Shown here one piece after another: positions 1 to 8,452 of a stretch of DNA of 64,000 nt. The notes beneath the pieces are model-generated. The model saw only the letters and a program-made list of their open reading frames with translations, was not told where the DNA came from and made no database searches. The stretch is taken from NCBI GenBank assembly GCA_947503035.1, contig CANNCD010000001.1, positions 496,001 to 560,000 of the forward strand, in the 5' to 3' direction. The stretch is from an uncultured Halocynthiibacter sp. Lineage in GTDB: Bacteria; Pseudomonadota; Alphaproteobacteria; Rhodobacterales; Rhodobacteraceae. Each line of letters starts with the position of its first letter. The stretch's first letter is position 1. Both the position numbers and the translations under genes were made by a program.

Positions 1-1777
1 CTGGGCCTACGTTATTGCGGAACACGTCAAACAATTCGCGTCCAATGCCATGGTGATTGGCGGTGAGGTCGGCTGTAGCTACCATACGAGAGTCGAAGTC
101 TTCAACCAAAACTTCGATGACACCGGCAACGGCGTCGACGCGCACCATGTCGCCGTCCTGAATTTTGGCCAGCGGGCCGCCATCTGCGGCCTCGGGAGAC
201 ATGTGGATACAGGCGGGCACCTTGCCGGAGGCGCCGGACATGCGCCCGTCGGTAACAAGCGCGACTTTGTGGCCGCGGTCTTGGGTCACGGCAAGGGCAG
301 GGGTCAGGCTGTGAAGTTCGGGCATGCCGTTGGCCTTGGGGCCTTGGAAACGAACGACGACAACGACGTCTTTGTTCAGCTCACCGTTTTTGAATGCCTC
401 TTTGACGGCCTCTTGGGTGTGGAACACACGGGCGGGGGCCTCGACGATGCGGCGCTCTTCTGCCACGGCAGAGATTTTCATCATGCCTTGGCCAAGGTTC
501 CCAGCCAGCTGTTTCAGGCCACCGGTTTTCTGGAATGGGTCGGACACACCACGAAGGATCTTTTCGTTGGCGGATTTCCCGTCGCCCTCGACGAACACCA
601 ATTCGCCGTCCTTAAGTTTCGGGTCCTTGGTATAGGCATCAAGCCCGTCGCCCATCACGGTTTTCACATCGTTATGCAACAGACCCGCCGCGCGCAGTTC
701 ACGCATCAAAAATCCAAGACCACCCGCCGCGTGGAAGTGGTTCACGTCGGCCAGACCGTTCGGATAAACCTTGGTCATCAATGGGATGATTTCGGAAATC
801 TCTTCAAAGTCGATCAGCTCAAGCTTAATCCCGCAGGCCGCCGCCATCGCAGGCAGGTGCAGCACGATATTGGTCGAGCCACCCGTCGCCATCAGGCCGA
901 TGATGCCGTTGACGAACGTCTTCACGGACAAGATTTCATAGGCAGGGCGGAAATTGTCGCCAAGCGCGGTCATGCCCATCGCCTGTTTCACACCCTCAAG
1001 GGTCAGTGCCTTGCGCAGATCAGTATGTGGATTTTCAAAGGAAGCACCCGGAAGGTGAAGCCCCATGAATTCCATCAACATCTGGTTCGAGTTGGCAGTG
1101 CCATAGAATGTACATGTGCCCTGACCGTGGTATGCGGCCATTTCGGCGGCCATCAGATCGGCGCGGGTGGCATCACCGGTGGCAAAAGCCTGACGGACCT
1201 TGGCCTTTTCATCATTCGGAAGACCAGATGTCATCGGACCCGCAGGCAAGAACACAGTCGGCAAGAAGCCGAACGTGCCAGCCGCCATAATAAGGCCCGG
1301 TACGATTTTGTCGCAAACACCCAGATAGACCGCCGCGTCAAACGTATTGTGGGACAGGCCAACGCCCGCCGCCAATGCGATCACATCCCGTGAGAAAAGC
1401 GACAGCTCCATGCCAGCCTCGCCCTGTGTCACGCCATCACACATCGCCGGAACCCCGCCAGCAACCTGTGCAGTGCCACCCAAAGAGCGCGCGGTTTCGC
1501 GGATCATTTCTGGGTAGGTCTCAAACGGTTTATGCGCCGACAACATGTCATTGTAGGCGGTGATGATGCCGATATTCGCACCCGGTTTGGTCGCCAATGC
1601 ATCCTGATCCTCGCCCATCGCGGCAAAGGCATGCGCCTGACCAGAACAGCTGAGGTGACCACGACGTGGACCTTTTTCGGCAGCGGCTTTCATGCGGGCC
1701 TCATAAAGGTCGCGCGTGGGTTTGCTGCGTTCAATAATGCGTTCGGTGACGGCTTGGATGGTTGGGTGCACAGACAT
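1..1777 (-). CDS. edd: 6-phosphogluconate dehydratase (3' end outside window)
   Basis: Dehydrates 6-phosphogluconate to 2-keto-3-deoxy-6-phosphogluconate, the first committed step of the Entner-Doudoroff pathway, in the cytoplasm. My reading of the complement gives 592 codons before the left edge; the family is about 600 residues, so only the C-terminal tip is missing. IlvD/Edd family motifs are intact: the cluster cysteines in [10 protein letters not shown] (Cys113) and [10 protein letters not shown] (Cys155), plus [14 protein letters not shown]. The start is fixed by AGGAG seven bases upstream of ATG 1777. A LacI-type palindrome lies about 45 bp upstream, which suggests sugar-responsive repression. 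Family assignment is secure; the regulatory idea is inference. Confidence 0.97.
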   Translation of the reverse strand, partial: MSVHPTIQAVTERIIERSKPTRDLYEARMKAAAEKGPRRGHLSCSGQAHAFAAMGEDQDALATKPGANIGIITAYNDMLSAHKPFETYPEMIRETARSLGGTAQVAGGVPAMCDGVTQGEAGMELSLFSRDVIALAAGVGLSHNTFDAAVYLGVCDKIVPGLIMAAGTFGFLPTVFLPAGPMTSGLPNDEKAKVRQAFATGDATRADLMAAEMAAYHGQGTCTFYGTANSNQMLMEFMGLHLPGASFENPHTDLRKALTLEGVKQAMGMTALGDNFRPAYEILSVKTFVNGIIGLMATGGSTNIVLHLPAMAAACGIKLELIDFEEISEIIPLMTKVYPNGLADVNHFHAAGGLGFLMRELRAAGLLHNDVKTVMGDGLDAYTKDPKLKDGELVFVEGDGKSANEKILRGVSDPFQKTGGLKQLAGNLGQGMMKISAVAEERRIVEAPARVFHTQEAVKEAFKNGELNKDVVVVVRFQGPKANGMPELHSLTPALAVTQDRGHKVALVTDGRMSGASGKVPACIHMSPEAADGGPLAKIQDGDMVRVDAVAGVIEVLVEDFDSRMVATADLTANHHGIGRELFDVFRNNVGP

Positions 1778-1821
1778 GGTCGCTCCTGACGGTCGGGTTT
1801 GCCTGTTTTGTATCAGTGTGC

Positions 1822-1833
1822 GTTAGCGCTAAC
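1822..1833. promoter_or_regulatory. LacI-family-type operator palindrome upstream of edd
   Basis: Perfect 12-bp palindrome GTTAGCGCTAAC in the leader region of edd, 45 bp before its start codon. The central CG within a TAGCGCTA core is the usual shape of LacI/GalR-family operators. AT-rich DNA that could hold the edd promoter lies immediately on its upstream side (1834-1862). The regulator is not encoded in the window, so the link to a specific LacI-type protein is inference. Confidence 0.55.
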
Positions 1834-1981
1834 AATCCCTTATTTTTATAATTTTGTTTCAAATGTACCATACTAAGGGTTGCGCCAGACGCATGGCGCC
1901 TTTGCCAAATCAATATCTACTATAGGTCAGAAGGGTGGACTATTTATTGATTATCGAAACAACGAACCAATGAGGTCAATC

Positions 1982-2152
1982 ATGACAAACGAATTCCAAA
2001 TCTCTGGTCAGAACCTATCCCTCGAAGAACTTGCGACAATCGAAGCAAATGCCCGTCTTGAGCGCGCTCTTGTTCTTCGTTCTATTGCGACATCTGTTGC
2101 CACATTCATTCGCTCTAAATTCTCTGCGAAAACGACACCTGCTACCGCCTAG
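1982..2152 (+). CDS. small conserved-type protein, 56 aa
   Basis: A 56-residue cytoplasmic-looking protein. Start chosen at ATG 1982 because TGAGGT lies seven bases upstream; an upstream in-frame ATG at 1880 has no ribosome-binding site. The body has a short polar N-terminus, then a run LEELATIEANARLERALVLR that is strongly helix-forming, and a basic Ser/Thr/Ala tail. It resembles in layout the very short RSP_7527-type proteins of Rhodobacteraceae (an IEAxAR-like helix), but that is a recollection of pattern rather than a proven match. It stands alone between edd (divergent) and the DUF6778 lipoprotein gene. No function can be assigned. Confidence 0.6.
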   Translation: MTNEFQISGQNLSLEELATIEANARLERALVLRSIATSVATFIRSKFSAKTTPATA

Positions 2153-2167
2153 GTTGCAAAGTTGACG

Positions 2168-2182
2168 TTAACACTTCGTTAA
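2168..2182 (+). promoter_or_regulatory. CtrA-type box TTAA-N7-TTAA
   Basis: TTAA at 2168-2171 and TTAA at 2179-2182 are separated by exactly seven bases, the CtrA consensus known from Caulobacter and Rhodobacterales. A TTGACG hexamer at 2162-2167 directly abuts the box and could be a -35 element, the arrangement seen at CtrA-controlled promoters. It lies 93 bp upstream of the lipoprotein start at 2275. ctrA itself is encoded at 57567 in this window. Binding is inferred, not shown. Confidence 0.5.
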
Positions 2183-2274
2183 ATTGTCTTATTCGCATCT
2201 TAGTTTCGCCTCATTCTCCCGCAAATATAAGTCAAACGACATATAAGCGGGCAGAAGCCCCAGAGGGTAGCGAA

Positions 2275-2913
2275 ATGAAAATGATCAAGACACTATTAGC
2301 AGTCGCAGTGGCCGCCGGTCTATCTGCCTGTGCAAAACCAGAAACTGTATCCCGTGCTGCACCAGCGGCCGGTTTGATCGCAGCGCCAATCGCCGAAGAG
2401 GCGGGCCGCGATTACACAGTGACAGAGGTCAAAGTAAACGTTTCACGTGATCTGAGCGTTTCTGAGGCCAATCTTTACTTTCCTATTGCCGACATCGTGT
2501 GGCGCGATGATCCCCTTGGGGATCGCCACATGCAGGTCGCACGTATCATGAAAAACGGCATGTCCACGGGCGCGGTTGCTCTTGTTGGATCGCGTGATGT
2601 GATCGTAAACGTTGATGTGCTTCGGTTCCATGCCGTGACCGAAAAGGCGCGCTATACCATTGGTGGTGTGCACTCTATCAAATTCAGAATGTCCGTGATC
2701 GACGCCCAAACCGGCGAAGTGATCGAAGCTCCGCGCACCGTTGTTGCAGATTTTGACGCCCTTGGTGGCGCCGCCGCGATCAAAGCCGAGCGCGAAGGTT
2801 TCGGCCAAAAGCAACGCATCACCGCACATATGGCCGGTGTGATCCAGCGCGAACTCGGTAGCCCAGCCTTGTTGGCCGCCCGCGCTGCCGCTCAAGGCGA
2901 CATTTCGCTCTAA
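2275..2913 (+). CDS. DUF6778-type lipoprotein
   Basis: A 212-residue predicted lipoprotein of unknown function. The N-terminus has a basic start, a hydrophobic stretch and a lipobox-like LSAC with Cys19, so the mature protein should be lipid-anchored in the envelope. The region with VNVSRDLSVSEANLYFP and IVWRDDPLGDRHMQV is the hallmark I associate with the Rhodobacteraceae DUF6778 family. The rest is a mixed alpha/beta domain without recognisable catalytic motifs. ATG 2275 is preceded by AGAGGG at seven bases. The gene has its own upstream region with an exact CtrA-type box, so CtrA control is a testable idea. The downstream methyltransferase begins 41 bp later and may be separately expressed. 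Confidence 0.8.
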   Translation: MKMIKTLLAVAVAAGLSACAKPETVSRAAPAAGLIAAPIAEEAGRDYTVTEVKVNVSRDLSVSEANLYFPIADIVWRDDPLGDRHMQVARIMKNGMSTGAVALVGSRDVIVNVDVLRFHAVTEKARYTIGGVHSIKFRMSVIDAQTGEVIEAPRTVVADFDALGGAAAIKAEREGFGQKQRITAHMAGVIQRELGSPALLAARAAAQGDISL

Positions 2914-2954
2914 GCGGGCTTTTCATAGCTACAAAATACAGGTAGGAGGGTGAC

Positions 2955-4157
2955 ATGATATCATCCTCCTTTCCGCTTGTCCGCCTGACCCCCAAAGCCG
3001 AAGCCCGCGCAATCCGCCACGGTTTCCCATGGGTCTATTCCAACGAATTGGTCCAAGACCGCCGCACCAAGGCGATCGAACCGGGCCGTCTTGCACGTCT
3101 TGAAGACACCGAGCGTAACCCGCTTGGCGTTATCGCGTTCAACCCGAATTCGAAAATCATCGGTCGCGTTTTGACGCGTAACCTTGATGAACGGATCGAC
3201 CAAGATTGGTTCGCGGGTAAAATCAAAGCCGCCCTTGCACACCGCGAGGCGATGTATGACGAACCTTATTACCGTCTGGTCCACGCCGAAACCGACGGTT
3301 TGCCCGGTGTAATCATCGACCGTTTCGGCGATGTTGCCGTGGTTCAACCGAACGCGTTTTACGCCGACCAGATGTTTGACCAGATCGCAAATGCGCTGGC
3401 CGAGGTGACCGGTGTCACGACAATCGTCAAAAACGGGCAGGGCCGTGCGCGCGAACTTGAGGGTTTGCCGATTGAAACTGTGATCGAACGCGGTGAAATT
3501 GACGGACCTGTTCCGGTGAAAATGAACGGCGCGACCTATATGGCCGACGTGATTGGCGGCCAGAAAACCGGTCTGTTTTATGACCAACGTCCGAACCACG
3601 CCTTTGCGGCGGGTCTTGCCAAAGGTGGCAAGGTTTTGGATGTGTTTTCCCACGTGGGTGGTTTCGGTTTGGCGGCCCTTGCTGGCGGCGCGGCCTCTGC
3701 GCTTTCGGTTGATGGCTCTGCGCCTGCGCTTGAAATGGCGGAACAGGGTGCGGCGGCGATGGGTGCATCCGATCGTTACGCAACCCGTCGCGGCGATGCG
3801 TTCGACACATTGGCCGCCCTGCGCGCCGAGGGTGAACAATTCGACGTTGTGATCTGTGACCCGCCCGCATTTGCACCGAACAAACGGGCGCTTGAACCTG
3901 GTTTGCGTGCATATGAACGTGTGGCCCGCATGGCAGCACCATTGGTCAAAGATGGCGGCTATTTGGTTCTGTGTTCCTGTTCCCACGCGGCCGATTTGCA
4001 GAAATTCCGTGGCGCATCCGCGCGCGGTATCGGTAAATCCAACCGCACACCGCAGTTGATCCACACCGGTTTCGCGGGCCCAGACCACCCCTTGATGCCG
4101 CAATTGGCCGAGAGCGGTTATCTGAAATCCCTGTTCTTCCGCTTGATGCCGGAATAA
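2955..4157 (+). CDS. class I SAM-dependent rRNA methyltransferase (RSP_2647 type, RlmI-like)
   Basis: A 400-residue cytoplasmic methyltransferase likely acting on rRNA. The N-terminus is a PUA-like RNA-binding domain (GFPWVYSNEL near residue 25). The middle contains the RlmI-type segment AETDGLPGVIIDRFGD, and the C-terminal Rossmann domain begins around residue 195 with VLDVFSHVGGFGLAAL and carries motif IV CDPPAF and a late CSCSHAAD segment. Family members of this type methylate 23S rRNA cytosine; the exact site here is not predictable by eye. AGGAGG precedes ATG 2955. The PIN-domain gene starts three bases after its stop, so the two are cotranscribed and probably functionally linked through RNA. 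Confidence 0.92.
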   Translation: MISSSFPLVRLTPKAEARAIRHGFPWVYSNELVQDRRTKAIEPGRLARLEDTERNPLGVIAFNPNSKIIGRVLTRNLDERIDQDWFAGKIKAALAHREAMYDEPYYRLVHAETDGLPGVIIDRFGDVAVVQPNAFYADQMFDQIANALAEVTGVTTIVKNGQGRARELEGLPIETVIERGEIDGPVPVKMNGATYMADVIGGQKTGLFYDQRPNHAFAAGLAKGGKVLDVFSHVGGFGLAALAGGAASALSVDGSAPALEMAEQGAAAMGASDRYATRRGDAFDTLAALRAEGEQFDVVICDPPAFAPNKRALEPGLRAYERVARMAAPLVKDGGYLVLCSCSHAADLQKFRGASARGIGKSNRTPQLIHTGFAGPDHPLMPQLAESGYLKSLFFRLMPE

Positions 4158-4160
4158 CAG

Positions 4161-4703
4161 ATGCGGGTCTTGATCGATGCCTGTGTTTTGTACCCTACCG
4201 TTATGCGGGAGATGGTGCTTGGCGCGGCGGATCAGGGCCTGTTTGAACCCACGTGGTCCGAACGGATTCTCGAAGAATGGGCGCGCGCCGCCGAGAAAAA
4301 TCATGGTACCGCCGCAGGTGTCATGGCACGGGGCGATATCGCCCTGTTATCGGCTAAGTTCCCGCGCGCAATTGCCAAAGAAAACAGTGGCTTGGCGTCG
4401 CGTCTTTATCTGCCCGATCCCAATGATATCCACGTTCTGGCCTCGGCGATTTCGGGGTCTGCCGATGTGATCATGACCATGAACGCCAAGGATTTTCCAC
4501 GCAACATTCTGGCCGAAGAAGGTCTGTCGCGGGTTGACCCCGATAACTTCCTTCGGGGGCTTTGTGAAACCGCGCCTGATGCCATGGCCCATGTGGCGAA
4601 ATCGGTGCATGAAACCGCCGAACGTCTGTCCGGTGAAATCCTCGATAAACGCGCCTTGTTCAAAAAGGCACGCCTGCCGCGCACCGGTAAGGCATTGGGT
4701 TAA
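4161..4703 (+). CDS. PIN-domain protein (RSP_2648 type)
   Basis: A 180-residue PIN-fold protein, a fold usually found in metal-dependent single-strand RNases. The first strand MRVLIDACVLYP supplies the first acidic residue, an Asp-rich segment DPNDIHVLASAI the middle one, and IMTMNAKDFP the last, so the active-site layout looks intact. It starts three bases after the rRNA methyltransferase and its 3' end overlaps the convergent DedA-type gene by four bases. Unlike VapC toxins it has no small antitoxin gene before or after it. It may be an RNA-processing enzyme rather than a toxin; that is inference from context. Confidence 0.85.
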   Translation: MRVLIDACVLYPTVMREMVLGAADQGLFEPTWSERILEEWARAAEKNHGTAAGVMARGDIALLSAKFPRAIAKENSGLASRLYLPDPNDIHVLASAISGSADVIMTMNAKDFPRNILAEEGLSRVDPDNFLRGLCETAPDAMAHVAKSVHETAERLSGEILDKRALFKKARLPRTGKALG

Positions 4704-5272
4704 CGGCGACTTTTCACCACCCAATAGATGATGAACGCGACCGTCGCACCGCCAACAATCCAACCGACCAGATCGGCAATCGCATCGATATTGGCGAAAA
4801 ACACATATCCCAGACCCACATACATCCCGACCCACAGAATATCGCCCAGAACCGTGCCAATGGTAAACACGATCCACGGCATGGCCACGACGCCTGCGGC
4901 GATATTCACATGGGGTCCGATGGGGCTGATGAGCCAACGGCTTAGGAAAATCCCGAACCCGCCGCGGTCTTGGATGAACTGGGTGGCGCGATCCAGAAAG
5001 ACCTGCATTTTCGGACGTTTACCGCAATATCGCCTGACCCAAGGGCGGCATTTTAGCCCGACGAAATACCCCGCCTGATCGCCCAGAACCCCGCCGGCAT
5101 AGGATGCCAAAAACACCACGGTCAAATTCATGTCACCCGTCGCGGACAACCCGCCCGCTGTTAACATTCCAAGGGACGACGGCGCGGGCAGGGTCAAACA
5201 GGCCAAAAACGCCAAACTGAACAGGATCCACGGGCCGTAGGCTTGTAACAGATCCAATACAGTGTCGTTCAT
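4700..5272 (-). CDS. DedA/VTT-family membrane protein
   Basis: A 190-residue inner-membrane protein of the DedA/SNARE-associated (VTT) superfamily, members of which act in phospholipid or undecaprenyl-phosphate flipping. Hydrophobic segments near residues 13-35, 45-65, 120-150 and 165-185 and the family motif GGFGIFLSRWLISPIGP (arginine and prolines of the re-entrant loop) are visible; a preceding GxxxGDQAGYFVG matches the first re-entrant helix. It begins nine bases after the VWA gene stop, so it looks like the last gene of the leftward MoxR operon. Its stop overlaps the convergent PIN gene by four bases. Substrate is unknown. Confidence 0.88.
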   Translation of the reverse strand: MNDTVLDLLQAYGPWILFSLAFLACLTLPAPSSLGMLTAGGLSATGDMNLTVVFLASYAGGVLGDQAGYFVGLKCRPWVRRYCGKRPKMQVFLDRATQFIQDRGGFGIFLSRWLISPIGPHVNIAAGVVAMPWIVFTIGTVLGDILWVGMYVGLGYVFFANIDAIADLVGWIVGGATVAFIIYWVVKSRR

Positions 5273-5281
5273 TTTGCCCGC

Positions 5282-6466
5282 CTAACGTCCAAGATCCTTA
5301 ATCGCACGCCCAATTCCATCAAGCGTCATAGGATACATACGATCATCGAACAGGGTTTGGATCATATTTGTTGTCTGGGTATAGGCCCATTGCCGTTCGG
5401 GCACCGGATTAAGCCACACGGAGGACGGCCATTTTTCCCGCAACCGCCGAAGCCAAGTTTCGCCGGACTCGGCATTCCAGTATTCGTTGGCGCCACCGAT
5501 GCTGACCACCTCATAGGGGGACATGGCCGCGTCGCCGACAAAGATGCATTTATAGTCCGCGCCATAGGTGTTCATGATGTCCCACGTCGACACGGTTTCG
5601 TCCCATCGGCGGGCGTTGTCGCGCCAGAGGCCCTCGTAAATGCAATTGTGAAAATAGAAGTAGTCAAGATGTTTGAATTCGGATTTCGCCGCCGAAAATA
5701 GCTCCTCGACCATCTTGATGTGACCATCCATCGATCCGCCAATATCTAAAAATATCAATACCTTGGCGGCGTTTCTTCGTTCGGGTTGCGTGCGCACATC
5801 GATATAGCCGCTTTCGGCGGTGGCGCGGATGGTACCGCCCAGATCAAGCTCTTCTTCGGCGCCATCACGGGCCCAATTGCGCAGACGTTTTAACGCGACC
5901 TTAATGTTGCGCGTGCCCAGTTGCACCCCGTCATCAAGGTCCTTGAATTCCCGCTTATCCCAGACTTTAACCGCGCGTTGGTGGCGACTTTCGGCTTGGC
6001 CGATCCGCACACCTTCGGGGTTATATCCATAGGCGCCAAAGGGGGATGTGCCGGCGGTTCCGACCCATTTGTTGCCGCCCTGGTGGCGTTTTTTCTGTTC
6101 TTCAAGACGTTTTTTCAACGTCTCCATCAGTTCATCAAATCCGCCAAGGGATTTGATCTCGGCGCGTTCTTCTTCGGTCAGGGTCTTTTCCGCAAGCTTT
6201 TCGAGCCAGTCTTTTGGAAGATCCATCGCATCGAGCATGTCGCTTGAAGATATCGCCTCAAGGCCTTCAAATGATTTGGAAAAGGCGCGGTCGAATTTGT
6301 CGATGTTCCGTTCATCTTTGACCATCGACGCACGGGCAAAATAATAGAAGGCGTCGATGTCATAGGTGGTCAGGCCACGTTCCAGTCCTTCGAGAAACGC
6401 AAGGAATTCGCGCAAGGTGACGGGCACCTTGTGATCGCGCAGCGTCTCGAAGAACCGAAGGAACAT
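5282..6466 (-). CDS. VWA-domain protein, CoxE-like, partner of MoxR ATPase
   Basis: A 394-residue cytoplasmic protein with a long helical N-terminal half and a C-terminal von Willebrand A domain. The metal-ion-dependent adhesion site appears as FLDIGGSMDG at residues 239-248, a D-x-G-x-S variant of the usual D-x-S-x-S; FVGDAAM further on provides a second acidic position. Such VWA proteins work with MoxR-type AAA+ ATPases in assembling or remodelling protein or metal complexes (CoxE, ViaA, CbbO/NorD). A MoxR gene lies four genes upstream in the same operon. ATG 6466 is preferred over an upstream in-frame start because it overlaps by one base the stop of the small membrane gene, giving TAATG coupling. 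Confidence 0.93.
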   Translation of the reverse strand: MFLRFFETLRDHKVPVTLREFLAFLEGLERGLTTYDIDAFYYFARASMVKDERNIDKFDRAFSKSFEGLEAISSSDMLDAMDLPKDWLEKLAEKTLTEEERAEIKSLGGFDELMETLKKRLEEQKKRHQGGNKWVGTAGTSPFGAYGYNPEGVRIGQAESRHQRAVKVWDKREFKDLDDGVQLGTRNIKVALKRLRNWARDGAEEELDLGGTIRATAESGYIDVRTQPERRNAAKVLIFLDIGGSMDGHIKMVEELFSAAKSEFKHLDYFYFHNCIYEGLWRDNARRWDETVSTWDIMNTYGADYKCIFVGDAAMSPYEVVSIGGANEYWNAESGETWLRRLREKWPSSVWLNPVPERQWAYTQTTNMIQTLFDDRMYPMTLDGIGRAIKDLGR

Positions 6467-6633
6467 TACAGCGCCGCGCGGTGAATGATCAGCGTCGCAA
6501 ACAGGCCCGGAATGGCACAAAGGATCGCAAAAACCGCCACGTATTGCCAGATATCCGCACGGTTGCCGCCCCGTTTTTTCGCACGAAGACCGCCGAAAAG
6601 CCCCCCGAGAAACATGGGAATAAGTACAAGCAT
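6466..6633 (-). CDS. small membrane protein, 55 aa, in the MoxR-VWA operon
   Basis: A 55-residue protein read directly from the complement. It has a hydrophobic N-terminal stretch (MLVLIPMFLGGLFGGL), a basic/Trp linker (RAKKRGGNRADIWQY) and a second hydrophobic helix (VAVFAILCAIPGLFATLII), so two membrane passages with a positively charged loop are likely. AAGGG lies seven bases before ATG 6633. The gene starts 12 bases after the DUF2927 stop, and its TAA shares an A with the VWA start codon, so it is translationally coupled to the VWA gene. I know no named family for it. A membrane anchor or docking partner for the VWA protein is a reasonable guess only. Confidence 0.82.
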   Translation of the reverse strand: MLVLIPMFLGGLFGGLRAKKRGGNRADIWQYVAVFAILCAIPGLFATLIIHRAAL

Positions 6634-6645
6634 GGTTTGCCCTTT

Positions 6646-8007
6646 TTAGTAGGCGGTCCGTAGGGCGCTGATTTGGCCCAAACGGCGCGCGATTTCGTCG
6701 TTACGACCCATTCCATAGCGCGCCCAGCCCAGACTGTCGAGACGCGCGTGTTGCGACTCTTTGGTGTTGCCAAGGGCGGCGTGGGCCTCGGAGGTCATCA
6801 TCAACAGCTCGGCGGTACTGACGGCGTTTGCGGCCGTAAGGAACGTGGGCAGACGGGTTTGGGCGATGTCAATCACACGCGCGTTGTCACCTTCGAGAAG
6901 GGCAAGCGCGGCGCGTTGCAGATCGATCCGTGCCAATTGAAGGTCGGTGTCGGGCAGGGCGCGGTATAGGGTTTCGGCGCGGTTAAAGGCGTATTTCGCG
7001 CCCTCGGGATTGATCGAAAATGACATCCGGCCCAGTTGATAATAGCTCAGGGCGGCGCGGGCATCGGTCCAGCCGCTATCGTTTGCGATATTCACTGCAC
7101 GTTGGGCATTGCGATAGCGTTCGTCCAAGGTCAGACCATTTCCAATCGCGCCCTCAAGCGCGTTTTTCCACACGGCAGGGGTTTCGTCGGTCAGATGGTC
7201 GGGGGTGGTGATGGTTTGGCCCATCGGATTGATGCGCGCAAGAATCGACATGATGCGTTGGGCGGCCTCGGCGCGGGTCAGGCCGGACCGCATTTCAGGG
7301 TCGTAATAGGCGCGCAGGATCAGCATATCGAAACCCGTCAGAACCACATGGGTGTCGTCGTCGTTGAACACGCTTTGCGTCAAGCGATAGAGGTCATTCA
7401 GCGGTCCGATGGCCTGTGCCAGTTCTTCGTGCAGACAGGTGCGGATTTCCTGTGGGGACACGTCCTCGGGGATGAAGACGGCCATTTTATCGCGCTCGGT
7501 CAAGGTCGAGAACCGCAGGTGATCTGTGCCCGCACGTTTTTCGAACTCGCGCCAGCTGCTGACGCGTGGTTTCACGAAACAAGCGGCATTCGAGGCATAG
7601 CGATCAAAGTCCCGACGCGGGACCAATTCGACGGTGATATTGGCGGCACCCGTGGTCAGGGAAATATCGATCTGGGCCTCGGTGTTTAGACGATCCAAAA
7701 ACGCCCGCAAATCGGGGCCCATTGAGTAGGGCGCGCGCCCTTGGACACGCACAGTAATCGGGCCCTCAAACCGGCTTAGGGTTTTGATCTCGGTCCCGTT
7801 TTCAAGCGAATAGGTCAGGTCCAAGAAGTCCTTGGCGATGGACATATTGGAACGTTGCGGCGCGACCACCGGATAGGAGGCCGTGGTTTTCATTGGGGGC
7901 AATGCGCCCAGACTTGCGCTTCTTTCGACGGTTTCAAAAACCTGTTCAGGCGCCCCGCAGGCCGCCATAGTCAGGGTTAAACCCATTATGAAATTACGCA
8001 GTTTCAA
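6646..8007 (-). CDS. DUF2927 lipoprotein
   Basis: A 453-residue predicted lipoprotein: basic start, hydrophobic segment and lipobox MAAC with Cys17. The central region contains the DUF2927 signature, CLHEELAQAIGPLNDLYRL followed by SVFNDDDTHVVLTGFDMLILRAYYDPE, near residues 190-240. The HEE-x-x-Q segment resembles the zinc helix of metallopeptidases with the second histidine replaced by Gln, so catalytic activity is uncertain. The C-terminal third is helical with TPR-like spacing (LSYYQLGRMSF, YAFNRAETLY). It lies four bases after the GNAT gene and 12 before the small membrane gene, within the MoxR operon. Role unknown; an envelope-side partner of the ATPase-VWA pair is inference. Confidence 0.88.
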   Translation of the reverse strand: MKLRNFIMGLTLTMAACGAPEQVFETVERSASLGALPPMKTTASYPVVAPQRSNMSIAKDFLDLTYSLENGTEIKTLSRFEGPITVRVQGRAPYSMGPDLRAFLDRLNTEAQIDISLTTGAANITVELVPRRDFDRYASNAACFVKPRVSSWREFEKRAGTDHLRFSTLTERDKMAVFIPEDVSPQEIRTCLHEELAQAIGPLNDLYRLTQSVFNDDDTHVVLTGFDMLILRAYYDPEMRSGLTRAEAAQRIMSILARINPMGQTITTPDHLTDETPAVWKNALEGAIGNGLTLDERYRNAQRAVNIANDSGWTDARAALSYYQLGRMSFSINPEGAKYAFNRAETLYRALPDTDLQLARIDLQRAALALLEGDNARVIDIAQTRLPTFLTAANAVSTAELLMMTSEAHAALGNTKESQHARLDSLGWARYGMGRNDEIARRLGQISALRTAY

Positions 8008-8011
8008 TGCC

Positions 8012-8452
8012 TTACCTTTTGTACTTAATGAAGGGCGTTACCGTGGCAACGCGGTCGTATAATTGTCGAGCTGTTGAATTATGTTCCTGTGTCATCCAGT
8101 AAACGCTGGCGGCACCATGGGCATCCGAGGCGTCATAAACAGCCTGAATAAGAGCGCGCCCCGCACCGGTGCCCCGCGTTGCCGTGTCGACAAAAAGGTC
8201 CTGTAAATAACAGACCTCCTCCGTGACCCAGCTGTTGCGGTGAAACACATAGTGGACCAGCCCCACAGGGCGATGATCCGCAACTGCGAGCAGGCAGGTG
8301 AAATCGCGAGAATCATCGCCCAACAGACGTTCAAATAGAACGTCGGTTGTGGTGTCTGGAAGGGATGTTTCGTAAAAGGTCAGATAGGCCTGCCAGAGGC
8401 GGGTCCAGTCGGCGCGATCTTCGCGGGTCAGGGGGCGGATGGTGATGGTCAT
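8012..8452 (-). CDS. GNAT-family N-acetyltransferase
   Basis: A 146-residue single-domain GNAT enzyme that transfers an acetyl group from acetyl-CoA to an amine. The acetyl-CoA binding segment is LQDLFVDTATRGTGAGRALIQAV (motif A, R/Q-x-x-G-x-G/A region) with a preceding beta strand VGLVHYVFH and a late ARQLYDRVA helix typical of motif B. The start codon overlaps the MoxR stop by four bases (ATGA), and the DUF2927 lipoprotein follows after four bases, so it is embedded in the MoxR operon. Its substrate could be a component of that system, or it may be unrelated to it; sequence alone cannot say. Confidence 0.93.
   Translation of the reverse strand: MTITIRPLTREDRADWTRLWQAYLTFYETSLPDTTTDVLFERLLGDDSRDFTCLLAVADHRPVGLVHYVFHRNSWVTEEVCYLQDLFVDTATRGTGAGRALIQAVYDASDAHGAASVYWMTQEHNSTARQLYDRVATVTPFIKYKR

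Noticed and set aside
50-1393. Long 447-codon rightward open frame opposite edd, and similar 440-450-codon frames opposite aroB, pyrH/frr, dxr and the rRNA methyltransferase
   Set aside because: These are antisense shadows produced by codon bias in GC-rich genes; composition is His/Gly/Arg-rich and unlike proteins, and no ribosome-binding sites are present.
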